DNA of 64,000 nt from Glycomyces fuscus (GTDB taxonomy: Bacteria > Actinomycetota > Actinomycetes > Streptosporangiales > Streptosporangiaceae): positions 62,001 through 126,000 of the forward strand of contig NYMS01000029.1 of assembly GCA_002529455.1 (NCBI GenBank). The letters are read 5' to 3'. The notes under the pieces were generated by a model. The model was not told the DNA's origin, made no database searches, and worked only from the letters and a program-made list of their open reading frames with translations. This document shows, piece by piece, positions 7,733 through 16,252 of this stretch. The position numbers and the translations under genes are program-made. The stretch's first letter is position 1, and every line of letters starts with the position of its first letter.

Positions 7733-8671
7733 CTACATCGGAGGGGCGACGAAGCAGCCGCGGTCGGGGTCGTTGAACGACTCCCTGGCGACGAACTCGT
7801 CCATCGGGTTGGCCGTCCCCCACTGGTCGGAGACCTGGGGGTCGGAGAAGTCGTACATGTGCGGGTGCCAGGTGTCCTCGTCGAGCCGCTCCAGCTCGGT
7901 GGTGTACTCCAGGGTGTTGCCGTGCGGGTCCATGAAGTAGGAGAAGGTGTTGTTGCCCGCCATGTGGCGCCCCGGCCCCCAGATCTTGCGCACGCCCGCG
8001 CGCAGCAGGCGGCCCGTGCCCCGCATGTACTCGTCGATGCCGCGCATCTCGAAGGAGATGTGGTGCAGGGAGGCGTGCGGCCCCTGCGCGATGGCGATGC
8101 TGTGGTGGGTCGGGTTGCACCGCATGAAGTGCATGACCCTGCCCATGCGCGGGTGCATGAGGGTGTCCGAGAGCGCGAAGCCCAGGTGCCGCTCGTACCA
8201 GGCGCGGGTGCGGTCCAGGTCCGGGGAGTTGAGCACGACGTGGGACAGCCGGACCGGGACGGACTCCTTCTCCTCCACCTTGCGGTGCCTGCGCACGGCG
8301 ACGTCGGCCGAGACCTCGACGGTGCGCCCGTCCACGTCGAAGAAGCGCACCCCGTAGCCGCCGCCGGGGGTGTCCACCGGCCCGGGCTCGTTCACCATCC
8401 GCACGCCCGCCCCGATCAGGCGGTCGGCGAGGGCGTCCACGTCGGCGGGCGAGGCCGCGCCGAAGGCCACCAGGTCGATCCGCTTCTCCTCGGCCCTGCG
8501 CAGCCGGACCACGTAGTTCTCCGGGGAGCCCTCCGCGGCCAGGAAGGACACGCCCGAGTCGGTCTCGGCCTCGGTCAGCTTCCACATGTCGGTGAAGAAC
8601 TTCTGCTGCTTGTCGAAGTCGGGCACGGCGAGCGCGACGTGCCTGAGGTGGGTGATGAGCCGCTCGGTCAT
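7733..8671 (-). CDS. Two-domain extradiol ring-cleavage dioxygenase (VOC superfamily)
   Basis: A 312-residue type-I extradiol dioxygenase. The N-terminal VOC repeat begins HLRHVALAVPDFDKQQKFF. The C-terminal catalytic repeat begins VRLSHVVLNSPDLDRTRAWY and contains the three iron ligands in the expected order: His in LSHVVLNSPD, His in HASLHHISFEMRG and Glu in DPHGNTLEYTTELE. Length and layout match 2,3-dihydroxybiphenyl/catechol 2,3-dioxygenases (BphC-like), which open catecholic rings next to the hydroxyls using Fe(II) and O2. The start ATG (8671) overlaps the stop of the upstream amidohydrolase. This is the ring-opening step of the operon; the natural catechol is unknown. Confidence 0.92.
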   Translation of the reverse strand: MTERLITHLRHVALAVPDFDKQQKFFTDMWKLTEAETDSGVSFLAAEGSPENYVVRLRRAEEKRIDLVAFGAASPADVDALADRLIGAGVRMVNEPGPVDTPGGGYGVRFFDVDGRTVEVSADVAVRRHRKVEEKESVPVRLSHVVLNSPDLDRTRAWYERHLGFALSDTLMHPRMGRVMHFMRCNPTHHSIAIAQGPHASLHHISFEMRGIDEYMRGTGRLLRAGVRKIWGPGRHMAGNNTFSYFMDPHGNTLEYTTELERLDEDTWHPHMYDFSDPQVSDQWGTANPMDEFVARESFNDPDRGCFVAPPM

Positions 8672-9681
8672 GGGGATTCCTCCGTGGGTGTGTCGGTGGT
8701 CAGGTCCAGGAGCGCCGCGGCGTTGCCGCCGCCGATCCGGGCCAGGGCGCCGGGGTCCAGGCCGGCCGCGCGCAGCGCCGCCACGGGCGCGTCGGCGCCC
8801 ATGTCGAAGGGGTGGTCCGAGCCCAGCAGGACCCGGTCGGAGCCCACCGCCTCCACCAGGTGGCGCAGGACGGCGGGGTCGTGGACGAGGGAGTCGAACC
8901 ACATGCGCCGCAGGTAGGAGCTGGGCGGGTCCGCGCAGCCCCGGGCGTCGGGGCGCACCCGCCAGCCGTGGTCGGCGCGGCCCAGGTGGGTGGGCAGGTA
9001 GCCGCCGCCGTGGGCCGCCACGACCCGCAGGCCCGGGTGGCGGTCCAGGACGCCGGAGAAGACCAGGTGGGACAGGGCCACGGCGTTCTCGGCCGGCTGA
9101 CCGACGATGTTGGACAGGTACCAGCGGTCCAGCCGTTCGTCGAGCGTGCAGCCGAAGGGGTGCAGGAACAGCACCGCCCCGGTCGCGGCGGCCCGCTCCC
9201 ACAGCGGTTCGTAGGCGGGGTCGGACAGCTCCCGGCCGGGCGCGTGCGAGGAGATCTCCACGCCCCGGAGGCCGAGGGAGAGGGCGTGGTCGAGCAGGGC
9301 CACGGCCAGCCCCGGGTGCTGGAGCGGGACCAGGCCCAGGCCCAGCAGCCGGTCGGGGGCGCGGGAGCAGTGCTCGGCCACCCCCTCGTTGGCCAGTCCG
9401 TGCGCGCGTTCGGCCAGCGCGGGCTCGGCCCAGTAGTGGTAGTGCGAGGGCGAGGGGCTGACGAGCTGGACGTCGACCCCGGCGGCGTCCATGTCGGCGA
9501 GCCGGGCGCGGACCTCGGTCAGGCGGCTCAGCCGCTCGCCGACCATGCGTCCGCTGACCCGCAGGGACTCCTCCCCGTTGCGCCGCGCGTCCAGGGCGCG
9601 GTGCGCGTCGTGGCCGGGCCGGCCTGCGACCTCGGCCTCCACCTCGGGGAGCAGGACGTGGGCGTGGACGTCGATGATCAC
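8668..9681 (-). CDS. Amidohydrolase-2 / ACMSD-like decarboxylase
   Basis: A 337-residue TIM-barrel metalloenzyme. The N-terminus MIIDVHAHVLLPEVE holds the H-x-H metal pair. Later metal and catalytic residues are in GAVLFLHPFGC, RVVAAHGGGYLP and DRVLLGSDHPFDMG (the terminal Asp). This is the pattern of aminocarboxymuconate-semialdehyde decarboxylase, gamma-resorcylate decarboxylase and 4-oxalomesaconate hydratase. In an operon with an aromatic monooxygenase and ring-cleavage dioxygenase it is likely a decarboxylase or hydratase of an aromatic acid or its ring-fission product. The GTG start at 9681 overlaps the stop of the upstream monooxygenase gene (GTGA). Length is normal. Confidence 0.88.
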   Translation of the reverse strand: MIIDVHAHVLLPEVEAEVAGRPGHDAHRALDARRNGEESLRVSGRMVGERLSRLTEVRARLADMDAAGVDVQLVSPSPSHYHYWAEPALAERAHGLANEGVAEHCSRAPDRLLGLGLVPLQHPGLAVALLDHALSLGLRGVEISSHAPGRELSDPAYEPLWERAAATGAVLFLHPFGCTLDERLDRWYLSNIVGQPAENAVALSHLVFSGVLDRHPGLRVVAAHGGGYLPTHLGRADHGWRVRPDARGCADPPSSYLRRMWFDSLVHDPAVLRHLVEAVGSDRVLLGSDHPFDMGADAPVAALRAAGLDPGALARIGGGNAAALLDLTTDTPTEESP

Positions 9682-10805
9682 GGCAGCTCCGAGACCAGCG
9701 CGGAGACCTTGCGCATCATGCCGGGGACGTCGGCGCCGCGCACCCCGTCCAGCTGCCACCGCGCCAGGGTCACCGACGCCTCCACCACGGTGCGCACGCG
9801 TTCGAGGCGGCGGACCGCGAACGCGTCGAACAGCGCCTGGTCCACGGTGTCGGCGGCCAGCAGCAGCTCGGCCAGCACCAGGGCGTCCTCCAGGCCCTGG
9901 GCGGCGCCCTGGGCGAGGGTGGGCGGGCACGCGTGCGCCGCGTCGCCGATGAGGACCACCCGGCCCCGGTTCCACGGCGCCTCCACCAGCAGGGACTCGA
10001 ACCAGGTGTAGTTCACCCGGTCCGAGGAGGCGATGTCGGCGCGGATCTCGTCCCAGACCCCGCCGTAGCCCTCCGACAGCGCGGTCATGTGCCCGGCCCG
10101 CTCCCGCCCGGTGAGGTCGGCGTGCGCGCGGGCCCGCTCCACCAGGTAGGCGTACATGGTGTCCGGGCCGGTGGGGCAGTAGCCCGCGATGAAGCACGGG
10201 CCCCCGTAGACCAGGTCGGTGCGCTCCACGCTCGCCGGACGGCGGGTGTGGATGCGCCAGATGCCCATGCCGGTCGGCTCGGGCCGGGTGTCGATCCCGA
10301 TCATGCGGCGCACGGTGGAGCGGATACCGTCGGCGCCCACGACCACGTCGTAGCGGTCGGCCGTGCCGTCGGAGAGCCGGGCCTCCACCCCGTCCGGGTG
10401 CCCGACGAGGTCGCGCACGGTCAGGCCGTGGCGGATGCGCGCCCCGGCGGAGCGGGCCGCCCCGGTGAGGATCGCGGCCAGTTCGGGGCGGTTCATGCCC
10501 ACGGTCGCGGGCAGGTCGGCGCCGCCGGTGCGCACGTCGGGGATCTCCGCCAGCAGCGTCCCGTCCGGGGCGCGCATGCCCAGGCTGTCGAAGGGGAAGC
10601 CCGCCCTCTCGACCTCCTCCCACACGCCGAGTTCGCGCAGCACCCGCAGCGCGTTGCCCTGGACGGTGATGCCCGAGCCGAGGGTGTCGGCGTCGGAGCG
10701 GATCTCCGCGACGTCCACGCGTACGCCCCCGCGGGCGAGCAGGGTGGCCAGGGCCAGGCCGGAGGTTCCGGCTCCGACGACCAGGACTCTGGTGACAGCT
10801 TTCAT
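9678..10805 (-). CDS. FAD-dependent aromatic monooxygenase
   Basis: A 375-residue group-A flavoprotein hydroxylase. The FAD-binding GXGXXG is in RVLVVGAGTSGLALATLLAR at the N-terminus, the DG motif is VVGADGIRSTVRRMIG (around residue 160), and the GD motif is VVLIGDAAHACPPTLAQGAA (around residue 290). Relatives hydroxylate benzoates, phenols, nicotinates or polyketides using NAD(P)H and O2. In this operon it would prepare the ring for extradiol cleavage. It lies 14 bp after the cyclase-family gene and overlaps the amidohydrolase by four bases. Substrate not predictable. Confidence 0.9.
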   Translation of the reverse strand: MKAVTRVLVVGAGTSGLALATLLARGGVRVDVAEIRSDADTLGSGITVQGNALRVLRELGVWEEVERAGFPFDSLGMRAPDGTLLAEIPDVRTGGADLPATVGMNRPELAAILTGAARSAGARIRHGLTVRDLVGHPDGVEARLSDGTADRYDVVVGADGIRSTVRRMIGIDTRPEPTGMGIWRIHTRRPASVERTDLVYGGPCFIAGYCPTGPDTMYAYLVERARAHADLTGRERAGHMTALSEGYGGVWDEIRADIASSDRVNYTWFESLLVEAPWNRGRVVLIGDAAHACPPTLAQGAAQGLEDALVLAELLLAADTVDQALFDAFAVRRLERVRTVVEASVTLARWQLDGVRGADVPGMMRKVSALVSELP

Positions 10806-10819
10806 GGGGGGTGGCACCT

Positions 10820-11827
10820 TCACTTGACGGCGACGGGGTTGACGGGTGAGCCGACCGCCCCGGTGAACGGGATCGGCGCGGCGGTCAGGAAGAACTCGTG
10901 GACGCCGTCGGCCGCGCAGTGCGCCGCCAGCGCGTCCAGGTCCCACATCTCGCCGATGAGCAGGCCGATGTGGGGGATGGCCACCTGGTGCAGGGGCTGG
11001 AAGGCGTCGTCGAACTCGTTGGGGCGCACCTCGAAGCCCCAGGTGTCGGTGGCGACCGCCGCGATCTCGGTGGAGTGCAGCCATCCGGCGGTGGTGAACG
11101 ACAGGCCCGGCGCGGGGCCGCCCGCGTAGTCGCCCCAGCCCTCCCGGCGGGCCCGGGTGAGCTGGCCGGTGCGCACGCACACGATGTCCCCGCGGCCGAC
11201 CCCGACGCCGTGCGCCTCCGCCGTCGCCTCCAGGTGCTCGGCGGTGACGGCGAAGCCGTCCGGGAGCTCGCCGTCCTCGCCCAGGACCCGGCCCACGTCC
11301 AGCAGCACGCCCCGGCCCGCCACGGGGGAGGCCATGTGCTCGATACCGGTGACCAGGTCGCCCTCGGAGGTGACCACCTGCGCGGCGTCGCGGCCGTTCC
11401 ACGCCCTGCCGTGGTCGAAGATGTGGCCGAGTCCGTCCCACTGCGTGGAGCACTGCAGGGGCATGGACACCACGTCGTCGGCGCCGCCGATGCCGTGCGG
11501 GAAGCCCTGCGTGCCGCGTGCGGCGTCGACGCCGGTGTCGAGCATGGTGTGCACGGGGTTGGTCCGGCGCCGCCAGCCCTTCTGGGGGCCGTTCATGTCG
11601 AAGCGCTGCGACAGGGAGAAGCTCGCTCCGAGACGGACCAGCCCCGCGGCCTCGCGGCGCCTGGTCCGGTCGATGAAGTTGACGGTGCCCAGGACGTCGC
11701 CCGGGCCCCAGCGGCCCCAGTTGGAGTACGCGCGGGCCGCCTCGGCGACGGCGCCCTCGGGGTCGGTGCGGTCGAGCGCCGCGGGGCCGGTGGGGCCGTG
11801 CGCCGCGCCGGCGGTGCCGTCGGCCAT
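10820..11827 (-). CDS. Cyclase-family (kynurenine formamidase-like) metal hydrolase
   Basis: A 335-residue member of the cyclase superfamily (PF04199). Visible features are the SLSQRFDMNGPQ stretch, then QCSTQWDGLGHIFDHGR, which carries the D-x-x-x-H metal motif (HXGTHXDXPXH equivalent), GRGVLLDVGRVLG, and GDIVCVRTGQLTRA near the C-terminus. The family includes kynurenine formamidase, isatin hydrolase and uncharacterised hydrolases in aromatic catabolic operons. The start ATG (11827) shares one base with the stop of the FAH gene upstream (TGATG). It probably hydrolyses an amide, ester or lactone in the same pathway. The N-terminal 30 residues are Ala/Pro-rich. Confidence 0.87.
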   Translation of the reverse strand: MADGTAGAAHGPTGPAALDRTDPEGAVAEAARAYSNWGRWGPGDVLGTVNFIDRTRRREAAGLVRLGASFSLSQRFDMNGPQKGWRRRTNPVHTMLDTGVDAARGTQGFPHGIGGADDVVSMPLQCSTQWDGLGHIFDHGRAWNGRDAAQVVTSEGDLVTGIEHMASPVAGRGVLLDVGRVLGEDGELPDGFAVTAEHLEATAEAHGVGVGRGDIVCVRTGQLTRARREGWGDYAGGPAPGLSFTTAGWLHSTEIAAVATDTWGFEVRPNEFDDAFQPLHQVAIPHIGLLIGEMWDLDALAAHCAADGVHEFFLTAAPIPFTGAVGSPVNPVAVK

Positions 11828-12858
11828 CACGCCTCCTCCGCCACGCAGGTGTTGCGCTGGGTGCCCAGGCCGGTGATGGTGCCCTCCATGACGTCGCCGG
11901 AGCGCAGCAGCCGCCCCCAGTGCATGCCGTTCCCGGCGGGGCTGCCGGTCAGGACCAGGTCGCCGGGGAGCAGTTGGACGGTCTGGGAGACGTAGGAGAC
12001 CAGGCGGGCGACGTCGAAGATCATGTCCTTGGTCGACTCGTCCTGCATCGTCTCGCCGTTGAGCCGCAGGGTCACCCGCAGGTCGCCGGGGTCGGCGACG
12101 AACTCGGCGGGGACCAGGTACGGGCCCAGGGGGGTGAAGGTGGGGGCGTTCTTGGCGCGCAGCCAGTCGGTGCCGATCTCGGGCATGTCCCGGCGGAAGA
12201 CCGCCTCGCGGGCGGTGACGTCGTTGGCGATGGTGTAGGCGGCCACGTGCTCCAGCGCCCGCCCGGGGGAGACCCGGAAGGCGGGCTCGCCGATCACCGC
12301 GGCCAGCTCCAGCTCCCAGTCGGGCTTGGCGCACCAGCTCGGGATGACCACGTCGTCGTAGGGGCCGGTGACCGAGGAGGGCAGGCCGATGAACACGTAC
12401 GGCTGGTCCTCGGCGGCCCGGCGGTCCATCATGGCCGCGACCTCGGCGCGCACCCGCTCGGCCGGGCGGCCGCCCTCGGGTTCGTGGGCGACGGCCAGGT
12501 CGATGACGTGGGTGCGGTAGTTGGCCCCTGACTGGAGGATCTGGCGCGGCTGCACGGGGGCGTGCACGCGCAGGTCGGCGAGGGCGTGCCGCCGGCCCCC
12601 GCCGGAGGCGGCCAGCCCGCGCAGCACGGGCAGGACCTCGGCCCAGCGCTCCAGCAGGTCCCGCGTGCCGGGGCCGGCGCCCGGGGCGCCGCGCAGGCCG
12701 GGCACGGTCCGCAGGTCGAGGACCTCCTCGCCCGTGACCAGCCCCGGGAAGGGAACGCCGCCGCCGACGGAGAAGGTCCCGAGGGCGAAGGCTGCGGGAG
12801 CGGGGGCCCCGGGTGCGGGGGAGCCGCCGAGGGGCGGGTCTGTCGGATGTGTTGCCAC
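11827..12858 (-). CDS. FAH-family protein, promoter-proximal copy
   Basis: First gene of the operon; 343 residues. Start chosen at the GTG at 12858, preceded by GGAAGG at good spacing, rather than the ATG at 12942, because the latter lies inside the LysR binding site. Motifs: LQSGANYRTHVIDLA, then KPDWELELAAVIGEPAF with the E-x-E metal pair, AYTIANDVTAREAVFRRD, FTPLGPYLVPAEF and LVLTGSPAGNGMHWG near the end. These are typical of FAH enzymes such as HpcE-like decarboxylase/isomerases and oxaloacetate decarboxylases. It shares the fold with the last gene of the operon but is clearly divergent, so the operon carries two FAH steps. Confidence 0.9.
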   Translation of the reverse strand: MATHPTDPPLGGSPAPGAPAPAAFALGTFSVGGGVPFPGLVTGEEVLDLRTVPGLRGAPGAGPGTRDLLERWAEVLPVLRGLAASGGGRRHALADLRVHAPVQPRQILQSGANYRTHVIDLAVAHEPEGGRPAERVRAEVAAMMDRRAAEDQPYVFIGLPSSVTGPYDDVVIPSWCAKPDWELELAAVIGEPAFRVSPGRALEHVAAYTIANDVTAREAVFRRDMPEIGTDWLRAKNAPTFTPLGPYLVPAEFVADPGDLRVTLRLNGETMQDESTKDMIFDVARLVSYVSQTVQLLPGDLVLTGSPAGNGMHWGRLLRSGDVMEGTITGLGTQRNTCVAEEA

Positions 12859-12900
12859 GGTGTTTCCTTCCGGTGTGATGCCACTAACATCGGTCACCGG

Positions 12901-12955
12901 GAGAGATTTGTGAAATAGATCTCTCATATGGACGGCATCCATACAGTGGATATCC
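12901..12955. promoter_or_regulatory. LysR operator with nested dyads between divergent genes
   Basis: GAGAGAT (12901-12907) and ATCTCTC (12919-12925) are a perfect inverted repeat around an 11-bp spacer, the exact T-N11-A design of LysR-type regulators. A second dyad, TATGGA-N5-TCCATA (12927-12943), and the palindrome GGATATCC (12948-12955) follow immediately towards the LysR start. The positions fit an activation site for the operon and a repression site for the LysR gene. Confidence 0.78.
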
Positions 12956-12971
12956 GCAGGGAGGGCGCGGC

Positions 12972-13889
12972 GTGAACATCGCGAACCTGGACCTCAACCT
13001 GCTCGTCGCCCTGCGCGCCCTGCTGGAGGAACGCAACGTGACCAGGGCGGGGGAGCGCATCGGCCTGAGCCAGCCCGCGACCAGCGCGGCCCTGGCGCGG
13101 CTGCGGCGCCACTTCTCCGACGAGCTGCTGGTGCGCCGGGGCAACCGCTACGAGCTGACGCCGCTGGGGCACGCGCTGCGGGTGCCCGCGGCCAACGCCT
13201 GCTCGGTCATGGAGCGCCTCTTCAGCAGCCGCGCCCACTTCCACCCCGAGACCGAGCAGCGGGACTTCACCCTGCTGGCCTCGGACTACGCCGTGTCGGT
13301 CTTCGGGTCCAGGCTGGCCCGGGCGCTGCACGAGCAGGCTCCGGGGCTGCGGCTGCACTTCCGGCAGATGCCCGGCACGCTCGTGGAGGCCACCGAGAGC
13401 GTGCTCGGGGGAGTGGACGGCGTCCTGATACTGCACGGGGTGATCAGCGGCTATCCCACCGTGGAGCTGTACCGCGACGAGTGGGTGTGCCTGGTCGACG
13501 CCGACAACGACGCCGTGGGCGAGGCGATCACCATGGACGACCTGGCGCGGCTGCCGTGGGCCGTCTACCAGCGCCCCTACGACGCACCGGTCACCCACCA
13601 GCTGGGCATGCTGGGCCTGGAGCCGAGGGTGGAGGTCTCGGTACAGAACTTCCGGATGCTCCCGGACCTGGTGCGGGACACGCGCAGGGTGGCGCTGGTA
13701 CAGCGGCGCCTGGTGGACGGGCCGCGCGAGCGCGCGGGGCTGCGGGCGCTGGCCTGCCCGTTCCCGGCGGCTCCCATCCAGGAGGCGCTGTGGTGGCACC
13801 CGGTGCACCGGCACGACGCGGCGCACACCTGGCTGCGCGAGACCGCGGCGCGGGTGGCGGCCGAGCTCGACCCCTCACCGACGGGGTGA
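12972..13889 (+). CDS. LysR-family regulator of the aromatic operon
   Basis: A 305-residue LysR-type regulator. The winged HTH is N-terminal (LVALRALLEERNVTRAGERI, then GLSQPATSAALARLRRHFSD) with the linker helix after it, followed by a periplasmic-binding-like effector domain to the end. The HTH and VRRGNRYELTPLGHAL resemble the NodD/PcpR/LinR branch that regulates aromatic catabolism. The GTG start at 12972 gives a normal LysR N-terminus. It faces the six-gene aromatic operon across a 113-bp gap holding a T-N11-A box, so it is almost certainly that operon's activator, with an aromatic intermediate as inducer (inference). Confidence 0.92.
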   Translation: MNIANLDLNLLVALRALLEERNVTRAGERIGLSQPATSAALARLRRHFSDELLVRRGNRYELTPLGHALRVPAANACSVMERLFSSRAHFHPETEQRDFTLLASDYAVSVFGSRLARALHEQAPGLRLHFRQMPGTLVEATESVLGGVDGVLILHGVISGYPTVELYRDEWVCLVDADNDAVGEAITMDDLARLPWAVYQRPYDAPVTHQLGMLGLEPRVEVSVQNFRMLPDLVRDTRRVALVQRRLVDGPRERAGLRALACPFPAAPIQEALWWHPVHRHDAAHTWLRETAARVAAELDPSPTG

Positions 13890-13903
13890 GGGGCCCAGGC
13901 GGA

Positions 13904-13934
13904 GCCGCACCGTACGCGGCGCGCACGGTGCGGC
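13904..13934. terminator. Bidirectional terminator between LysR and lipoprotein genes
   Basis: GCCGCACCGT (13904-13913) pairs perfectly with ACGGTGCGGC (13925-13934), loop 11 bases, between two convergent genes. An alternative larger stem uses GCGGAGCC and GGCTCCGC just outside. Confidence 0.65.
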
Positions 13935-13962
13935 ACACGGGGCTCCGCGGATGCGGGGCGGG

Positions 13963-14529
13963 TCAGCGGGTGAGGGTCCAGGCCCCGTCGGCCTGGACGT
14001 GCACGAACGCGATCTCGGCGGCGCCGCCGAGGATGGCCGCCTCCTCGAGCAGGGACTCCCCCTCGTAGGCGCCGATCTCGTTGACGATGCTCCCGAGGCG
14101 CGTCCCGTCCGCGTCGTAGGGGGCCACGATGAAGTTGGAACTGCCCGAGTGGGTGAGTTGCAGGGCCGAGTCGGCCGAGGGCGTCCAGTCGAGCCGGTAG
14201 AGCGCGTCTCCGGACCCGCTGAGCCAGAAGGTCTCCTCGTCCCAGGCCACGGCCTCGGAGGGGTCCACGGGAAGCTCTCCGCCGGCGTCCCCGGTGTCGG
14301 CGGCCTCCTCGCCGCCGTCCCCGCCTCCCGCCGCCTGCCCGGCGGAGTCCGTCGCCTCGGGTTCGGCGGAGGCGGCCGGTGCGGGCTCGCCCTCGCCGAC
14401 GGGCTCCAGTTCGCCGACGGAGAAGGAGCAGGAGGTCAGAGCCGCCGCGAGGGCGACGGAGGCGACGCCGGCGGTCGCCCGTGTGAGGACGGTGCCGTTC
14501 AGGGCGCGGGGGATGAGGTCGCGGTTCAC
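13963..14529 (-). CDS. Predicted surface lipoprotein of unknown function
   Basis: A 188-residue protein not assignable to a family. The GTG at 14529, preceded by GGAGA, starts a signal peptide ending in the lipobox VALAAALTSCSFS, so the mature protein should be anchored by Cys at about residue 33. Residues 40-90 are an Ala/Glu/Gly-rich flexible tether. The C-terminal ~100 residues (AVAWDEETFWLSGSGDALYR, FIVAPYDADGTRLGSIVN and the final VHVQADGAWTLTR) look like a compact all-beta domain. The long in-frame extension to 14934 is out-of-character sequence and is not included. It stands alone, convergent with LysR. Confidence 0.75.
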   Translation of the reverse strand: MNRDLIPRALNGTVLTRATAGVASVALAAALTSCSFSVGELEPVGEGEPAPAASAEPEATDSAGQAAGGGDGGEEAADTGDAGGELPVDPSEAVAWDEETFWLSGSGDALYRLDWTPSADSALQLTHSGSSNFIVAPYDADGTRLGSIVNEIGAYEGESLLEEAAILGGAAEIAFVHVQADGAWTLTR

Positions 14530-14875
14530 GGGTGGTCTCCTAGAACAGGGGGTGGGCGGTGTCTCGTGCTCCGGCCCTGGTGCCGGGTGAGGGCAGGGGG
14601 TCAAGGGGTCTCTGCCAACCGTTGTGACGCGGGGATGCCCGGGTCCGTTCCGGATTCCTGATCGCCGCCTGCCCGGGCCCGGGTCTCCCCGCCCCGCTTC
14701 TCCACATCGAAGCCGCTCCTGGGGAGGGCGGACCGCACTCCCGGCCCGTGAAGCGCGCCCACGGCGGTCATCGGTCGGCCCCGCCCGGGGGCTTCCCGTG
14801 CCCGCGTGCGCCTCGGCGCACGATCGTGTGTCCCGCGTCACCTTGTCTTGCGCGCGGGCGGCGCCGGGTAGAAAG

Positions 14876-14891
14876 TGGGACGACCGTCCCA
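14876..14891 (+). promoter_or_regulatory. Candidate TetR operator upstream of the MFS-tetR operon
   Basis: TGGGACGA/CCGTCCCA (14876-14891) is a 16-bp palindrome with one mismatched pair, 60 bp before the MFS start. The partner repressor would be the TetR gene that follows the MFS gene. Upstream TTGTCT and TAGAAA boxes are poorly spaced, so the promoter itself is uncertain. The rest of the 14530-14951 gap shows no gene. Confidence 0.5.
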
Positions 14892-14951
14892 TTTTATTGG
14901 CGGGACACCCCCCGACCACGAGTCCCGTGCACACGGAAGGACCCGTCCGCC

Positions 14952-16184
14952 ATGCCCAACCCGTACGCGCAGATCTTCGCGGTGCGTGGAGCCAAGGGCT
15001 TCACCGTCGCCGGGCTCATCGGGCGCATGCCCGTGGCCATGACCAACATCGGCATCATCACGATGCTGTCCGCCACCCACGGCAGCTACGCCCTGGCGGG
15101 TGCGGTCGCCGCGACCTTCACCCTGTCCATGGCGCTGATCACGCCGCAGGTCTCGCGCCTGGCCGACCGCCACGGCCAGCGGCGGGTCCTGCCCCCGGCC
15201 GCCGCCGTCAGCGTCACCTCCCTGCTCCTGATGCTGCTGTGCGTGCGGTTCGACGCGCCGTACTGGGCCCTCTTCGCGTTCGCGGTCCCCGCCGGGACCA
15301 TGCCGAACATGTCCGCGATGTCCCGCGCGCGCTGGACCGAGCTGCTGCGCGGCTCGCCCCGGCTGCACACCGCCTACTCCTTCGAGTCGGTGGCCGACGA
15401 ACTCACCTTCATCACCGGCCCGGCGCTGTCGGTGGTGCTGAGCACCATGGCCTTCGCGCAGGCCGGTCCGCTGGCCGCGGCCGCCTTCCTGGCCCTGGGC
15501 GTCACCCTGTTCGTGGCCCAGCGCGGCACGGAGCCGCCGCTGCAGGACCCCGACGCGCACGTCGCCAAGGGGGCGGGCGCGCTCGGCGGCACCCTCCTGG
15601 TCCTGGTTCTGACCCTGCTCGCGGGTGGCGTGATCGTCGGCGCGGTCGACGTGGTCGCCGTGGCCTTCGCCGAGTCGCTCGGCGTGGCCAGTGCCACCGG
15701 TGTCGTGCTGTCGGCCTACGCGCTCGGGTCGGCGGTGTCCGGGCTGGCCTTCGGGGCCCTGAACCTTTCCTGGCGGCTCCACACGATGCTGGTCGTGGCC
15801 GTGGCGGGCACCTTCGTGACCACCCTGCCCCTCCTGGTGGTGGGTAGCATCTGGAGCCTGTCCGTGGCCGTGTTCTTCGCGGGGATCTTCTTCGCCCCCA
15901 CGATGATCCTGGTGATGACGCTGATCGAGCGGACCGTCCCGCCGTCCAAGCTGACGGAGGGCATGACCTGGGCCCTGACCGGCCTGACCGTCGGTACCGC
16001 GATCGGCACCTTCTCCTCGGGTCTTGCGGTGGAGGAGTACGGCACCACGGGCGGCTTCCTCGTCGCGGTCGGGGCCGGCGCCGCCGCCCTGGCCCTGGTG
16101 CTGGTGTTCACCCCGCTCCTGGGCAGGGCCCAGCAGGCACGGGAGGAGCACGCCTCTGAGGAGGCGGCCGGCGCCGGCGGGTGA
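14952..16184 (+). CDS. MFS transporter (drug-efflux type)
   Basis: A 410-residue major facilitator protein with 12 predicted membrane helices. The loop 2-3 signature appears as RLADRHGQRRVLP (consensus G-x-x-x-D-R-x-G-R-R) near residue 75. The second half begins around residue 220 (GTLLVLVLTLLAGGVIVGAV). The ATG at 14952 gives a normal N-terminus; the 68-residue upstream extension is non-coding. It forms an operon with the TetR gene 68 bp downstream, an arrangement typical of efflux pumps for toxic small molecules. The C-terminus is a charged tail (ARQQAREEHASEEA-like). Substrate unknown. Confidence 0.87.
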   Translation: MPNPYAQIFAVRGAKGFTVAGLIGRMPVAMTNIGIITMLSATHGSYALAGAVAATFTLSMALITPQVSRLADRHGQRRVLPPAAAVSVTSLLLMLLCVRFDAPYWALFAFAVPAGTMPNMSAMSRARWTELLRGSPRLHTAYSFESVADELTFITGPALSVVLSTMAFAQAGPLAAAAFLALGVTLFVAQRGTEPPLQDPDAHVAKGAGALGGTLLVLVLTLLAGGVIVGAVDVVAVAFAESLGVASATGVVLSAYALGSAVSGLAFGALNLSWRLHTMLVVAVAGTFVTTLPLLVVGSIWSLSVAVFFAGIFFAPTMILVMTLIERTVPPSKLTEGMTWALTGLTVGTAIGTFSSGLAVEEYGTTGGFLVAVGAGAAALALVLVFTPLLGRAQQAREEHASEEAAGAGG

Positions 16185-16252
16185 GCGCGCACCGGGTCCG
16201 GCAGTGCCCTCCCGTCCCGAGGCACCACCCATCCGGAACCGGAGGAGAAGCG

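Noticed and set aside
7271-8917. 548-codon plus-strand open frame across the dioxygenase genes
   Set aside because: Antisense shadow of high-GC coding DNA; its protein is low-complexity Gly/Arg/His and lacks any motif.
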